Origin: an uncultured Actinomycetes bacterium
GTDB taxonomy: Bacteria > Actinomycetota > Acidimicrobiia > Acidimicrobiales > Ilumatobacteraceae
DNA length: 19,307 bases
NCBI GenBank assembly: GCA_903925985.1
Contig: CAIYHK010000058.1
Coordinates: forward strand, 1 to 19,307
Direction: 5' to 3'
The notes under the pieces: model-generated
The model's input: the letters and a program-made list of their open reading frames with translations, nothing else
Databases searched by the model: none
What the model was told of the DNA's origin: nothing
Made by a program: the position numbers and the translations under genes
In this document: in pieces, positions 7,957-15,870 of the stretch
How positions within the stretch are numbered: position 1 is the first letter of the stretch
Layout: every line of letters starts with the position of its first letter

Positions 7957-7997
7957 GGGGGTAAATCCTAGGACTTCCGCCTTAAGATCAAGGATTC
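7957..7997. promoter_or_regulatory. Divergent promoter region between ppdK and the M50 protease gene
   Basis: Only 41 bases separate the two divergent starts. On the minus strand TAGGAT (7970-7965) resembles a -10 box and ends 8 bases before the ppdK GTG. There is no Shine-Dalgarno, which suggests leaderless translation. A weak -35-like TTGATC (7991-7986) sits 15 bases upstream. On the plus strand AGGA (7991-7994) lies 3 bases before the protease ATG, a short but usable ribosome-binding spacing. The assignments are by eye. Confidence 0.35.
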
Positions 7998-9011
7998 ATG
8001 GATAACCAGCGTGCCCTGCGCCTCTTTGGGTTTCCGGTGATGATCCGGCCAGGTTTTCTCATGTTCTTACTGCTAGTCGTTGCACTCTACGGCGGCACTC
8101 TCGGCCTGTGGACTGCTGGGGCATTGGCTGTGTTCACACTTGTTCATGAACTCGGTCACGCATTCTGTGCGCGCGCATTCGGCTGCACTGCTCGAATATC
8201 GCTCGATTTTTTGGCCGGATACGCCTCATTTATTCCCCCACACCCACTGAAGGCCATGGAGCGCGTAGCGATCGCCATCGCGGGCCCCGCGACACAATTC
8301 GTATTAGGCATCGTGGTGCTCGCCGCGATGGGTGTGTCCCCCATTTCACGTGTGGACATTGTTTCATCCGATGCCGCGACTGCGATCTGGTGGGCGGGAG
8401 TTGCCCTTGCTGTGATCAATCTCTTCCCTGCCATCCCGCTTGACGGCGGTCTGGTACTGGCCGGCATTCTGGAAGCACTCGTTGGTGAGCGTGGATACAT
8501 CATTGCGATGCGGCTCAGTCTTGCGCTGACACTTGGTACCACGGTCCTCTGCGCAGTCACCGACAATGGGAGGCAGTTCCTGCCGTTCTTGGTGCTGCTG
8601 GTGTTCATCCAACTCCGAACCGGTCGCACCGTGCAGGTCACAGCCCCTGCCGAAGCACGGGTAAAAATCGCTGAGGTTGCACACCAGATCCAAGCCACGA
8701 ATACCGATGCAGTAATGCAAATAGCAGTTGCATATCTCACTGCGGGAGCGCCAGATGCGGCTGTGAATTGGGCGCTCAGCAATTACCGCCAGTATCCCCA
8801 TCCGCAATATGCGCTGGCAATCGCGGAGGGTCTCGCGCAGTCAGGCAATCAACTCGGGGCAATGCAATGGATTGAGCGCGCGATTCATGAGTGTCACGAT
8901 TTGCATGCACTCAAGCACATGCTGCTGGAACTTCCTGCCATCGCTCAAATGGCGCGCGGCAACGAAGTCCAGTCCGCATTTTTGCGCGAACTAGAACATC
9001 GCCGTTCCTAA
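7998..9011 (+). CDS. M50-family (site-2-protease-like) membrane metalloprotease with helical C-terminal extension
   Basis: This is a membrane-embedded zinc protease of the rhomboid-independent S2P/SpoIVFB class, 337 residues. The zinc motif H50-E51-L-G-H54 ('HELGHAFCARAFG') lies in a membrane helix. The third ligand is probably D149 in 'NLFPAIPLDGG', the family's (N)PxxxxDG element. The first ~205 residues contain about five or six hydrophobic helices. No PDZ domain or CBS pair is visible. The last ~125 residues are soluble and alpha-helical with a TPR-like rhythm ('MQIAVAYLTAGAPDAAVNWAL', 'QYALAIAEGLAQSGNQLGAMQW'), perhaps a substrate or partner platform. The substrate is unknown; relatives cleave anti-sigma factors or membrane-bound regulators. 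It is divergent from ppdK, and its TAA overlaps the ygfZ stop on the opposite strand. Confidence 0.85.
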   Translation: MDNQRALRLFGFPVMIRPGFLMFLLLVVALYGGTLGLWTAGALAVFTLVHELGHAFCARAFGCTARISLDFLAGYASFIPPHPLKAMERVAIAIAGPATQFVLGIVVLAAMGVSPISRVDIVSSDAATAIWWAGVALAVINLFPAIPLDGGLVLAGILEALVGERGYIIAMRLSLALTLGTTVLCAVTDNGRQFLPFLVLLVFIQLRTGRTVQVTAPAEARVKIAEVAHQIQATNTDAVMQIAVAYLTAGAPDAAVNWALSNYRQYPHPQYALAIAEGLAQSGNQLGAMQWIERAIHECHDLHALKHMLLELPAIAQMARGNEVQSAFLRELEHRRS

Positions 9012-9772
9012 ATCAACTGTGGACCAACAGGCACGGCATTGAGTGCATTGCGATCTGCACTTCGTTTAACAAAAGCAAGGGCGAACTCTGCGCTAGTCGA
9101 GGTGATCTCTACAGCATCATCGACTGCTGCATTGGCCGGGAGCCGACACAGAGTTCGTGGGCTCGTTGCTTGACGCGAATCCATGCGTTCAACGAGCTCT
9201 TGTCCTGGGTAGCAGCCCTTGCCAAAATTCACTGCGATGTCGACCACACCAAGCTCGGCTGCGAGTTCCTTGCCCGTAATTTCGCTTCCCATGGATGGCC
9301 ATCCAGAGGCGATTCTCAGAGCGTCGTATTCGTCGACGCTGATCTGCGGCAGATCAGCGGGTGCTTCTGACGTGAATACATCGACCGCCTTGCCATTCAT
9401 CCACCATGCTGGTCGCGATGCGGGATGAGTGGGATCCAAGTAGGACATCGCCCCCGCACCGCGGATTGCCACCACAGGAACACTTTCAAGACTCAGTTCC
9501 GCATTCACTCGGATTTTGAAACGCTTAAGTCTGGCCAGAAGCAGTTCTCCAGAACCGGGATCAACATCCACTTCAAACTTGTCGAGTCCCAGATATGTAA
9601 CTCGTACAAGTGCATCGACACGTCCCGATGGGTCAAGCAGCAGTGCAGCTTGACACTTCAAACCACCGATCGAGGAAATGTCCTGACTGAGTTGTGACTG
9701 CAGATATGAATGCGCATCAGCACCTTCAGCCGTGACCACATCGCGGGTGGTTACAAATGCAACAGCGCTCAT
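9008..9772 (-). CDS. ygfZ: YgfZ/GcvT-fold folate-binding protein
   Basis: This 254-residue protein belongs to the COG0354 (YgfZ/Iba57) family, which uses tetrahydrofolate to help maintain or assemble certain Fe-S clusters. The diagnostic motif K-G-C-[FY]-x-G-Q-E is present at residues 185-192 ('GKGCYPGQELVERM'), including the Cys required in E. coli YgfZ. The N-terminal 'YLQSQLSQDI' matches the family pattern. Its ATG overlaps the trpE TGA (ATGA), so it is the last gene of the his-trpE operon. Its stop overlaps the end of the protease gene coming the other way. Fe-S enzymes that might be clients are encoded nearby (Nth, RlmN), but that link is inference. Confidence 0.9.
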   Translation of the reverse strand: MSAVAFVTTRDVVTAEGADAHSYLQSQLSQDISSIGGLKCQAALLLDPSGRVDALVRVTYLGLDKFEVDVDPGSGELLLARLKRFKIRVNAELSLESVPVVAIRGAGAMSYLDPTHPASRPAWWMNGKAVDVFTSEAPADLPQISVDEYDALRIASGWPSMGSEITGKELAAELGVVDIAVNFGKGCYPGQELVERMDSRQATSPRTLCRLPANAAVDDAVEITSTSAEFALAFVKRSADRNALNAVPVGPQLI

Positions 9773-11292
9773 GCCCGGCGGCCACTTGCCTCACGATTAC
9801 GCGACATGCGCGCCGCGGCAGGCAATGCCACTAGGAGTCCGCGTGCCTTATTGGCGCACTCCAGATCTTCTTCTTCGGCGATTGAATCAGCCACGATTCC
9901 CGCCCCCGCTTGCAAAGAAGCGCCAGTTGGACCTACGAACATTGTGCGAATTGCAATCGCCGTGTCGAGATTTCCGCTCCAGTCGATGTAGCCAACGACG
10001 CCGGCATAAGGCCCACGTTTCACGGGCTCTAGTTCGTCAATGATCTCCATTGCTCGCACCTTTGGCGCTCCGCTAACAGTTCCCGCGGGCAGCGTTGCAC
10101 GCAAAACATCTACTGGACCAAGCCCATCGAGGAGATCGCCTGATACTTGTGAGGTGAGGTGCATCACGTGGCTGTAGCGCTCAAGGGTCATGAGTTCATC
10201 CACGTGTATTGAGCCGAACTTTGCAACTCGGCCGACATCGTTGCGCGCGAGGTCCACCAACATGATGTGCTCTGCCACTTCTTTGGGATTCTCGCGAAGT
10301 TCTCCAGCCAGCTTGCGATCATGCTCGTCATCTCGGCCCCGCTTGCGGGTGCCCGCAATGGGGCGCGAAATTACCTTGCCGTGAAGCAGTTGCACCATCG
10401 GCTCAGGGGAAGAACCGACAATCGTGACTTGTTCATGATGCAGGTAATACATGTAAGGGCTGGGATTTACTTGGCGCAGCACACGGTAGACATCAAATGA
10501 ATTCGCATCGATTGCAACATCAAAGCGCTGTGACAACACGACCTGAAAGATGTCACCGGCTCGGATGTATTCCTTGGCAACTTCCACCGCTTGCTGGAAA
10601 CTTCCCCCCGGCATTGAAGAGCGTGCCTCTGGCAACACGTCATCAGCGCGTGGCGGTTCGACTGGCGTGTACTCGAGCGGCTGCGACAAGCGAACGGCAT
10701 TTGCCATTGCCACCTCAGTAGCTCGCTTATACGCGGCATCAAGATCGTCCACACCGAGCAGGGGCACACTTTCAATCATGTAGACACGCTGACGCCAGTG
10801 ATCGAAAGCGGCGAGCGATCCAATAACAGCCATTACCGAATCCGGCAGTCCACGATCATCATTTGGAACATTCGGAAGATGCTCTATTTCACGCACGATG
10901 TCGTATCCGAGATACCCCATCACGCCGCCTTGTAGTGGCGGTAACTCGGGAAGATACGGCGATGTGTAGAGACGCGCTAGCTCCTCGACTGCAGCGAGCA
11001 TTCCTTGATTGGTGGGAACCTCCGCCGGAAGTTGGCCCTCAACGACAATTTTTCCATCGCGGGAAACAAGCGTTGCACGAGAGTTCCAACCAACGAATGA
11101 ATAACGACTCCAACGCTCACCGTGTTCAACGGATTCCAACAAGAAACCGCGTTCATCTCCGACAAGCTTGAGATAGGCAGCAACCGGAGTTTCAAGATCG
11201 GCGAGCAACTCCACCCACACCGGAATCACAGTGTGGGTCTTTGCCATCTCTTTGAATTCTTGGAGCGAAGGGCGGACTTCAAACTGGGCCAT
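9769..11292 (-). CDS. trpE: Anthranilate synthase component I
   Basis: TrpE converts chorismate to anthranilate, using ammonia delivered by the glutaminase partner TrpG, in the first committed step of tryptophan synthesis. It has 507 residues from the ATG at 11292. The tryptophan feedback site is present as 'FLLESVE' (about residue 51) together with 'NPSPYMYYL' (about 276). The chorismate-binding core has 'RPIAGTRKRG', 'EHIMLVDLARNDVGRV', 'LPAGTVSGAPKVRAMEIIDE' and 'RGPYAGVVGYIDW', so the enzyme should be active and feedback inhibited. An in-frame extension to 11325 would run into hisI, so the ATG two bases after the hisI stop is preferred. No trpG lies in the window. The hisI-trpE order is common in actinobacteria. 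Confidence 0.95.
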   Translation of the reverse strand: MAQFEVRPSLQEFKEMAKTHTVIPVWVELLADLETPVAAYLKLVGDERGFLLESVEHGERWSRYSFVGWNSRATLVSRDGKIVVEGQLPAEVPTNQGMLAAVEELARLYTSPYLPELPPLQGGVMGYLGYDIVREIEHLPNVPNDDRGLPDSVMAVIGSLAAFDHWRQRVYMIESVPLLGVDDLDAAYKRATEVAMANAVRLSQPLEYTPVEPPRADDVLPEARSSMPGGSFQQAVEVAKEYIRAGDIFQVVLSQRFDVAIDANSFDVYRVLRQVNPSPYMYYLHHEQVTIVGSSPEPMVQLLHGKVISRPIAGTRKRGRDDEHDRKLAGELRENPKEVAEHIMLVDLARNDVGRVAKFGSIHVDELMTLERYSHVMHLTSQVSGDLLDGLGPVDVLRATLPAGTVSGAPKVRAMEIIDELEPVKRGPYAGVVGYIDWSGNLDTAIAIRTMFVGPTGASLQAGAGIVADSIAEEEDLECANKARGLLVALPAAARMSRNREASGRRA

Positions 11293-11294
11293 CA

Positions 11295-11675
11295 CTACTC
11301 GCTTCCGAATGATCGGTAGAAGCAAGAAACTTCACCAGTGTGACAGGCGCCCTTGCCTTCTTGATCGACCAGAAACAGCAAAGTGTCACCATCGCAGTCA
11401 TAAAAGCCTTCGCGAACGAACTGACGATCACCGCTGGTGTCACCTTTGCGCCACAATTCCTGGCGGCTGCGGCTCCAATAAACCATGCGCCCTTCTGCAA
11501 GGGTCATCTGCAACGATTCTGCGTTCATCCAAGCCATCATCAACACCTGCTTGGTGTTCACATCCTGAGTTACAACTGGCACTAAACCATCTGAGTTGTA
11601 CTTGACGGTGGCCAGCTGTTCAGGCTTTGCGATTATGGCGCGTCCACGATTGTCAGCATTTTCGGAAGCCGGCAT
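11295..11675 (-). CDS. hisI: Phosphoribosyl-AMP cyclohydrolase
   Basis: This is the third step of histidine synthesis, opening the adenine ring of PR-AMP. It has 126 residues and is the cyclohydrolase domain only, with no fused PRA-PH (HisE) domain. The active-site and metal motifs are intact: 'VYWSRSRQELWRKGDTSG', 'DCDGD' (residues 93-97) and 'CHTGEVSCFYR' (Cys 111 and 118). The start is the ATG at 11675 ('MPASENADNRG'), 19 bases after the groES-like stop. A longer frame to 11759 overlaps that gene and adds non-conserved residues. trpE follows after two bases. Confidence 0.95.
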   Translation of the reverse strand: MPASENADNRGRAIIAKPEQLATVKYNSDGLVPVVTQDVNTKQVLMMAWMNAESLQMTLAEGRMVYWSRSRQELWRKGDTSGDRQFVREGFYDCDGDTLLFLVDQEGKGACHTGEVSCFYRSFGSE

Positions 11676-11694
11676 GCGTTCAAGCGTACGCCGA

Positions 11695-12033
11695 CTAAAG
11701 GTAAAGACCCGTACCCGTTTCGATCCGTTCAGCAGCAACCGCATGAATGTCTCGCTCACGCAGCATGATGAAGTCCTGCCCCTGCACCTCGACCTCGTAT
11801 CGGTCCTCAGGGCTGAACAAAACGCGGTCCCCGATTTCTGCAGCCCTTACGTTTTGCCCCAAGGCAACAACCTCAGCCCAAACAAGCCGCTTGGATATCT
11901 GGGCTGTTGCCGGGATGAGAATGCCACCCGAAGAGCGACGCTCACCTTCACTCTGAGGCGTCTTGACCAGAAGTCGATCATTCAGCATCTTGATCGGAAT
12001 TTTGTCTTCCGGAGTCTCGGTCTTTTTTGGCAC
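11695..12033 (-). CDS. GroES/Cpn10-family co-chaperonin-like protein
   Basis: This 112-residue protein has the Cpn10 fold sequence: 'IKMLNDRLLVK', a mobile-loop-like stretch 'ERRSSGGILIPATAQ' with the hydrophobic tripeptide ILI that in GroES contacts GroEL, 'GDRVLFSPEDRYEVEVQG' and 'DFIMLRERDIHAV'. It differs from canonical GroES in a charged N-terminal extension ('MPKKTETPEDK') and an extended tail ending GTGLYL. Similar stand-alone paralogues occur in actinobacteria separately from groESL. No groEL is adjacent. It starts at GTG with AAGG about 6 bases upstream, 28 bases after hisF, and continues into hisI. Whether it binds GroEL or has another role is not shown by the sequence. Confidence 0.85.
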   Translation of the reverse strand: MPKKTETPEDKIPIKMLNDRLLVKTPQSEGERRSSGGILIPATAQISKRLVWAEVVALGQNVRAAEIGDRVLFSPEDRYEVEVQGQDFIMLRERDIHAVAAERIETGTGLYL

Positions 12034-12061
12034 GCCTTAAAGGTAACGGGAATTACAGGCT

Positions 12062-12826
12062 CTAGAAAACTGGGCGCACCGGAATACCCGCTGCTTCCAT
12101 TGCTAATTTCGCCTGCGCAATGGAATATTCACCAAAGTGAAAAATTGATGCTGCCAACACCGCTGATGCATGACCTTCGAGCACACCTTCAACCAGGTGA
12201 TCAAGATTGCCAACACCACCACTTGCAATTACCGGCACCGAAACGGCGTCGCTGATCGCACGCGTAAGTTCAATATCAAATCCATCTTTAGTGCCATCAC
12301 GATCCATGGATGTGAGAAGTATCTCGCCTGCACCGTGGGCTACGGCATCTTGCGCCCACAACAATGCATCAATCCCGGTTGGAGTTCGGCCTCCGTGGAG
12401 AAATACTTCCCAGCCGCCATTCGCTCGCCGCTTGGCGTCAATTGCCACCACTACACATTGATTTCCAAACTCATATGCAATGTCACTGATCAACGTGGGC
12501 CGCTCAACTGCAGAGGTGTTCACACTCACTTTGTCCGCACCTGCCCGCAACATTGTGCGTGCGTTTTCCACCGAACGAATACCACCACCAACTGTGAATG
12601 GGATAAAGACTTCTTCAGCGGTTCGGCGTACGACATCCACCATCGTGTTTCGATTGTCAGATGATGCGGTGATGTCCAAGAAAACGAGCTCATCAGCGCC
12701 AGCGGCATCATAAGTTGCAGCGAGTTCAACGGGATCGCCTGCATCACGCAACGAAACGAAGTTGACACCTTTGACCACCCGACCGTCGGTTACGTCCAAA
12801 CAGGGAATCACTCGTGCGGTGATCAT
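12062..12826 (-). CDS. hisF: Imidazole glycerol phosphate synthase cyclase subunit
   Basis: HisF condenses PRFAR with ammonia from HisH to give IGP and AICAR. It is a (beta/alpha)8 barrel of 254 residues. The catalytic acids are D11 ('[15 protein letters not shown]') and D130 ('VVVAIDAKR'). The phosphate-binding loops 'TVGGGIRS' and '[12 protein letters not shown]' are intact, as is '[15 protein letters not shown]'. Its ATG overlaps the hisA TGA (ATGA). Confidence 0.97.
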   Translation of the reverse strand: MITARVIPCLDVTDGRVVKGVNFVSLRDAGDPVELAATYDAAGADELVFLDITASSDNRNTMVDVVRRTAEEVFIPFTVGGGIRSVENARTMLRAGADKVSVNTSAVERPTLISDIAYEFGNQCVVVAIDAKRRANGGWEVFLHGGRTPTGIDALLWAQDAVAHGAGEILLTSMDRDGTKDGFDIELTRAISDAVSVPVIASGGVGNLDHLVEGVLEGHASAVLAASIFHFGEYSIAQAKLAMEAAGIPVRPVF

Positions 12827-13539
12827 GCGAGTGCCCGCAATGCTTCAGCCACACTGAATCGGCCTTCATAAATTGCCCGACCCGTGATGACCCCACCGAG
12901 TCCACTTATCTGGGCGAGATCGACGATGTCTTGGATTGAAGAGACTCCACCACTGGCAATGACCGGAATTGATGTCTGTGCAACGGCTGCTGCAAGACCC
13001 TCTAGGTCCGGGCCCGAGAGCATCCCGTCGCGGGCAATGTCGGTGATCACGAAGGCTTTCGCAGCCGGATACATAGCCAGTGCATCAACCAGTGTGAGGT
13101 CACTTGATTGGGTCCAACCCTCAACGGCAATCATTCCCCCACGGTGATCAAGTCCCACCGCCACATCGACAATATCTGCGACCTTCTCAACCAGCTGAGG
13201 GTTCTTGACCGCTGCTGAACCCATCACTACGCGTGCTACACCGTGGTCTCTAAGTTCTTGCGCGTCATCTTGGGTGCGAACCCCGCCACCAGTTTGAACA
13301 CGTACCGATTCACCCACTGCTTTCACAATGTCGCCGATTACCGAACGATTGACTGGGCCACCACCACGAGCCGCATCAAGATCGACCACGTGTATCCATT
13401 TGGCTCCAGCAGTGGCAAAGTCACTCGCTACTTGAACAGGATCCTCGCCATAGATCTTCTCCTGCGTGTAGTCACCTTGCGTTAGGCGGACAACCTTGCC
13501 ATCTCTTAAGTCAATTGCTGGATACAACAAAGCCTTCAC
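12823..13539 (-). CDS. hisA: ProFAR isomerase HisA (conventional HisA type rather than PriA)
   Basis: This (beta/alpha)8 isomerase acts on ProFAR in histidine synthesis. It has 238 residues, starting at a GTG in a GTGA overlap with the hisH stop. The catalytic acids are D10 ('[14 protein letters not shown]') and D131 ('VGLDHRGG'). Most classical actinobacteria have PriA, a bifunctional HisA/TrpF marked by 'ELSGGIRDD'. Here the loop is '[12 protein letters not shown]', the motif of ordinary HisA, and '[12 protein letters not shown]' also fits HisA. I therefore infer a monospecific enzyme and expect a separate trpF elsewhere. The phosphate loops 'VIASGGVSS' and 'ITGRAIYEG' are intact. Confidence 0.93.
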   Translation of the reverse strand: MKALLYPAIDLRDGKVVRLTQGDYTQEKIYGEDPVQVASDFATAGAKWIHVVDLDAARGGGPVNRSVIGDIVKAVGESVRVQTGGGVRTQDDAQELRDHGVARVVMGSAAVKNPQLVEKVADIVDVAVGLDHRGGMIAVEGWTQSSDLTLVDALAMYPAAKAFVITDIARDGMLSGPDLEGLAAAVAQTSIPVIASGGVSSIQDIVDLAQISGLGGVITGRAIYEGRFSVAEALRALA

Positions 13540-14168
13540 GAAGCTATCCCTGCTGCAATTCGTGCAAAATTCCGCAAGATTCGAAGCCCAACCTCACCAC
13601 TCTTTTCTGGATGGAACTGTGTTGCGAAAACATTGCCTTTGCGAAACGCCGCATTGATTGTGGAGCCATATTCACAAGTAGCCGCCACCTGGTCGCCATC
13701 CACGGGAACACCGTGCAGTGAATGCACGAAATAAACCCAGGTCTGACTTGGCAATGTCTCAAACATTGGGTCTGATCGTCGAATATCAAGAATGTTCCAC
13801 TGCATCTGGGGTCTCTTCACGCCAACGGGTATCCACTCCACGCGGCCAGGTATGACGCCGAGACCGACTGCGGATTCGTCTTCATCACTGGCATCGAACA
13901 ACATCTGCATGCCAACGCAGATACCAAGAAATGGTTTATCTGAGTTCACAGAATCGTGAACAGACTCTTCAAGACCCGCTTCGCGCAAGGCGGTCATGCA
14001 AGCACCGAAAGCTCCTACTCCAGGCAGCACTACCCCAGCGGCATCTCGCACAACCGCCGGGTCACGTGTCAAAACAGCATTAGCCCCAACACGTACGAGC
14101 GCCTTTTGTGCTGACGCGAGATTGCCGATGCCGTAGTCAAGAACTGCAAGCAGGGGTGAATCGCTCAG
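13536..14168 (-). CDS. hisH: Imidazole glycerol phosphate synthase glutaminase subunit, apparently starting at CTG
   Basis: HisH is the class I glutaminase that feeds ammonia to HisF. The longest frame from an ATG/GTG/TTG begins at a TTG (14072), but this loses the conserved first strand. Upstream in the same frame the minus strand encodes 'LLAVLDYGIGNLASAQKAL', the classic HisH N-terminus. The only plausible start before it is CTG at 14168, which overlaps the hisB TGA as CTGA and is preceded by a GAAGGGA Shine-Dalgarno-like sequence about 5 bases away. This gives 210 residues, the family norm, and places the catalytic triad at C84 ('LGICVGMQM'), H186 and E188 ('QFHPEKS'). The next in-frame stop upstream leaves no ATG, GTG or TTG alternative. 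Confidence 0.93.
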   Translation of the reverse strand: MSDSPLLAVLDYGIGNLASAQKALVRVGANAVLTRDPAVVRDAAGVVLPGVGAFGACMTALREAGLEESVHDSVNSDKPFLGICVGMQMLFDASDEDESAVGLGVIPGRVEWIPVGVKRPQMQWNILDIRRSDPMFETLPSQTWVYFVHSLHGVPVDGDQVAATCEYGSTINAAFRKGNVFATQFHPEKSGEVGLRILRNFARIAAGIAS

Positions 14169-14755
14169 AGCTTTCCCTTCGTGGAAGGCAGAGCATCCGA
14201 TTCAATTTTCACAGCATCCCTGAGGCATCTTGCCAAGCCCTTAAAGGATGCTTCGATTATGTGGTGAACGTTCTTGCCACGACGCAGGGTCACATGCAAT
14301 GTGATGCCTGCGGCATTGGCAAACGAAGAGATCGCATGCTCAGCGAGTTGTGGATCAAATGCAGGATCGCCAAGTGGAAGACACTCGGGCATTTCAACTT
14401 CCCAATGCACGAAGGCTCGACCACTGAGGTCGAGTGCGATTTCAATCAATGACTCATCGAGCGGGAAAAGGCCACTGGCAAAACGGCGCACACCCACCTT
14501 GCCCCCAAGAGCCTCAGCGAATGCTTCACCGAGTGTGATTGCAACATCTTCAACCGTGTGATGTGTATCAATTTCAAGATCACCCTTGGCTTGCACTCTG
14601 AGATTAAAGCCACCGTGCTTGCCTAGTTGGTCAAGCATGTGGTCGTAGAACGGTATGCCAGTGGAAATCGCTGTGGTGCCTTGGCCATCGAGGTCGATGG
14701 AGACTTCAACTTGTGTCTCTTTGGTTGAGCGCTTGCGCTCAGCTTGACGGGTCAT
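14165..14755 (-). CDS. hisB: Imidazoleglycerol-phosphate dehydratase
   Basis: This Mn-dependent dehydratase converts IGP to imidazole acetol phosphate. It has 196 residues and is the stand-alone dehydratase without a fused phosphatase. The metal-binding motifs are 'DTHHTVEDVAI' (His 65-66), 'FYDHMLDQLGKHGG' and 'NVHHIIEASFK' (His 164-165). It starts at ATG overlapping the hisC TGA (ATGA), and its own TGA overlaps the proposed CTG start of hisH. Confidence 0.97.
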   Translation of the reverse strand: MTRQAERKRSTKETQVEVSIDLDGQGTTAISTGIPFYDHMLDQLGKHGGFNLRVQAKGDLEIDTHHTVEDVAITLGEAFAEALGGKVGVRRFASGLFPLDESLIEIALDLSGRAFVHWEVEMPECLPLGDPAFDPQLAEHAISSFANAAGITLHVTLRRGKNVHHIIEASFKGLARCLRDAVKIESDALPSTKGKL

Positions 14756-15816
14756 TTTGAAAGCACCTCCGACAACGACTTTAGGAACAAATCGTTCTCC
14801 TCAGGGGTACCAATTGTCACTCGCAGACAGTTAGTGAGGCCCGGCCAGGAGCTGCAATCCCTGATCAACACACCTTTTTCCACCAATTCTGACCACACCT
14901 TGCGTCCGTCCATGCTGCGAGGACGAAACAGGATGAAATTGGCACCACTAGGCCAGAAATCAACCGGCAATGCAGAAAAAGCGGACTCAATCTGATCGCG
15001 TGATGCGACTATCTCACGGACCCGTGAGTTCATGTCATTGGTGAATTCCAGTGCGAGCGCTCCCGCGATTTGCTTGGCCGCATCTAGGTGATAAGGCAAC
15101 ACAACAGCATCTATTTCTTCAACCAACCATTTCGGCCCCACCAGATACCCGAGGCGCGCAGCAGCCATTGACCAAGTTTTGGAATAGGTGCGGGTCACTA
15201 CAAGCGCGCGAGATTCGTCGACCAGATCAATAGCGCTCCATGACGCAAACTGCGCGTACGCCTCATCGACAATGACCAATCCTGGCGCTGCATCAATAAT
15301 CGCACGAACAGTTTCTTCATCTTCAACAACACCAGTTGGGTTGTTAGGGGAACAAACAAAAGTGACATCTGGTGAATGCGCGGAAAAAACTTCGGCGAGT
15401 CTGGATTTGTCAATTCTGAAATCGTTTCCCCTAGGGGCACTCACAACTTCTGCCCCAGTGATGCGGGCAATGTGTGCATGCAACTGGTAAGTGGGTTCAA
15501 AGGTCAGAACCTTGCGGCCTGCTCCGGCATAAGCAAGCAAGAGTGTCTGCAGAATTTCATTTGAACCATTCCCTGCAAACACCTGGTCGACGCCAACTCC
15601 ATGTGAGCGAGCTATCGCTGCACGCAGAGCTGAGGCCGTGCGGTCGGGGTAGCGATTCCAAGCGATGTCGGCAATTCGCCTACCCAGTTCAGCGGTGAAC
15701 TCGGCCGGCGGCGGATAAGGCGATTCGTTCGTATTGAGACGCACAGGCACGGTCACTTGCGCAGAGTGGTAGCCCTCCATCTTTTGCAGATCATCGCGAA
15801 TCGGAAGCCGTGCCAC
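14752..15816 (-). CDS. hisC: Histidinol-phosphate aminotransferase
   Basis: This PLP-dependent fold-type I aminotransferase makes histidinol phosphate from imidazole acetol phosphate and glutamate. It has 354 residues. PLP-binding elements: K213 in 'TYSKTWSMAAARLGYLVG', N159 region 'CSPNNPTG', D184 and Y187 in 'VIVDEAYAQF'. The N-terminal 'RLNTNESPYPPP' is typical. It starts at GTG and is the first gene of the his-trpE-ygfZ operon. TAGTTT on the minus strand (15828-15823) ends 6 bases before the GTG and could be a -10 box for a leaderless transcript, but no convincing -35 or Shine-Dalgarno is seen. No histidine-rich leader peptide is visible upstream. hisD, usually next to hisC in actinobacteria, is absent here. 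Confidence 0.96.
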   Translation of the reverse strand: MARLPIRDDLQKMEGYHSAQVTVPVRLNTNESPYPPPAEFTAELGRRIADIAWNRYPDRTASALRAAIARSHGVGVDQVFAGNGSNEILQTLLLAYAGAGRKVLTFEPTYQLHAHIARITGAEVVSAPRGNDFRIDKSRLAEVFSAHSPDVTFVCSPNNPTGVVEDEETVRAIIDAAPGLVIVDEAYAQFASWSAIDLVDESRALVVTRTYSKTWSMAAARLGYLVGPKWLVEEIDAVVLPYHLDAAKQIAGALALEFTNDMNSRVREIVASRDQIESAFSALPVDFWPSGANFILFRPRSMDGRKVWSELVEKGVLIRDCSSWPGLTNCLRVTIGTPEENDLFLKSLSEVLSK

Positions 15817-15870
15817 AACTACAAACTACTTTCGCCCCGAACGCCAAACCGAGCGATTAACAGGGGTTCC

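Noticed and set aside
15817..15870. Histidine attenuator leader upstream of hisC
   Set aside because: The 54-base gap contains no His-codon-rich short frame and no paired hairpins.
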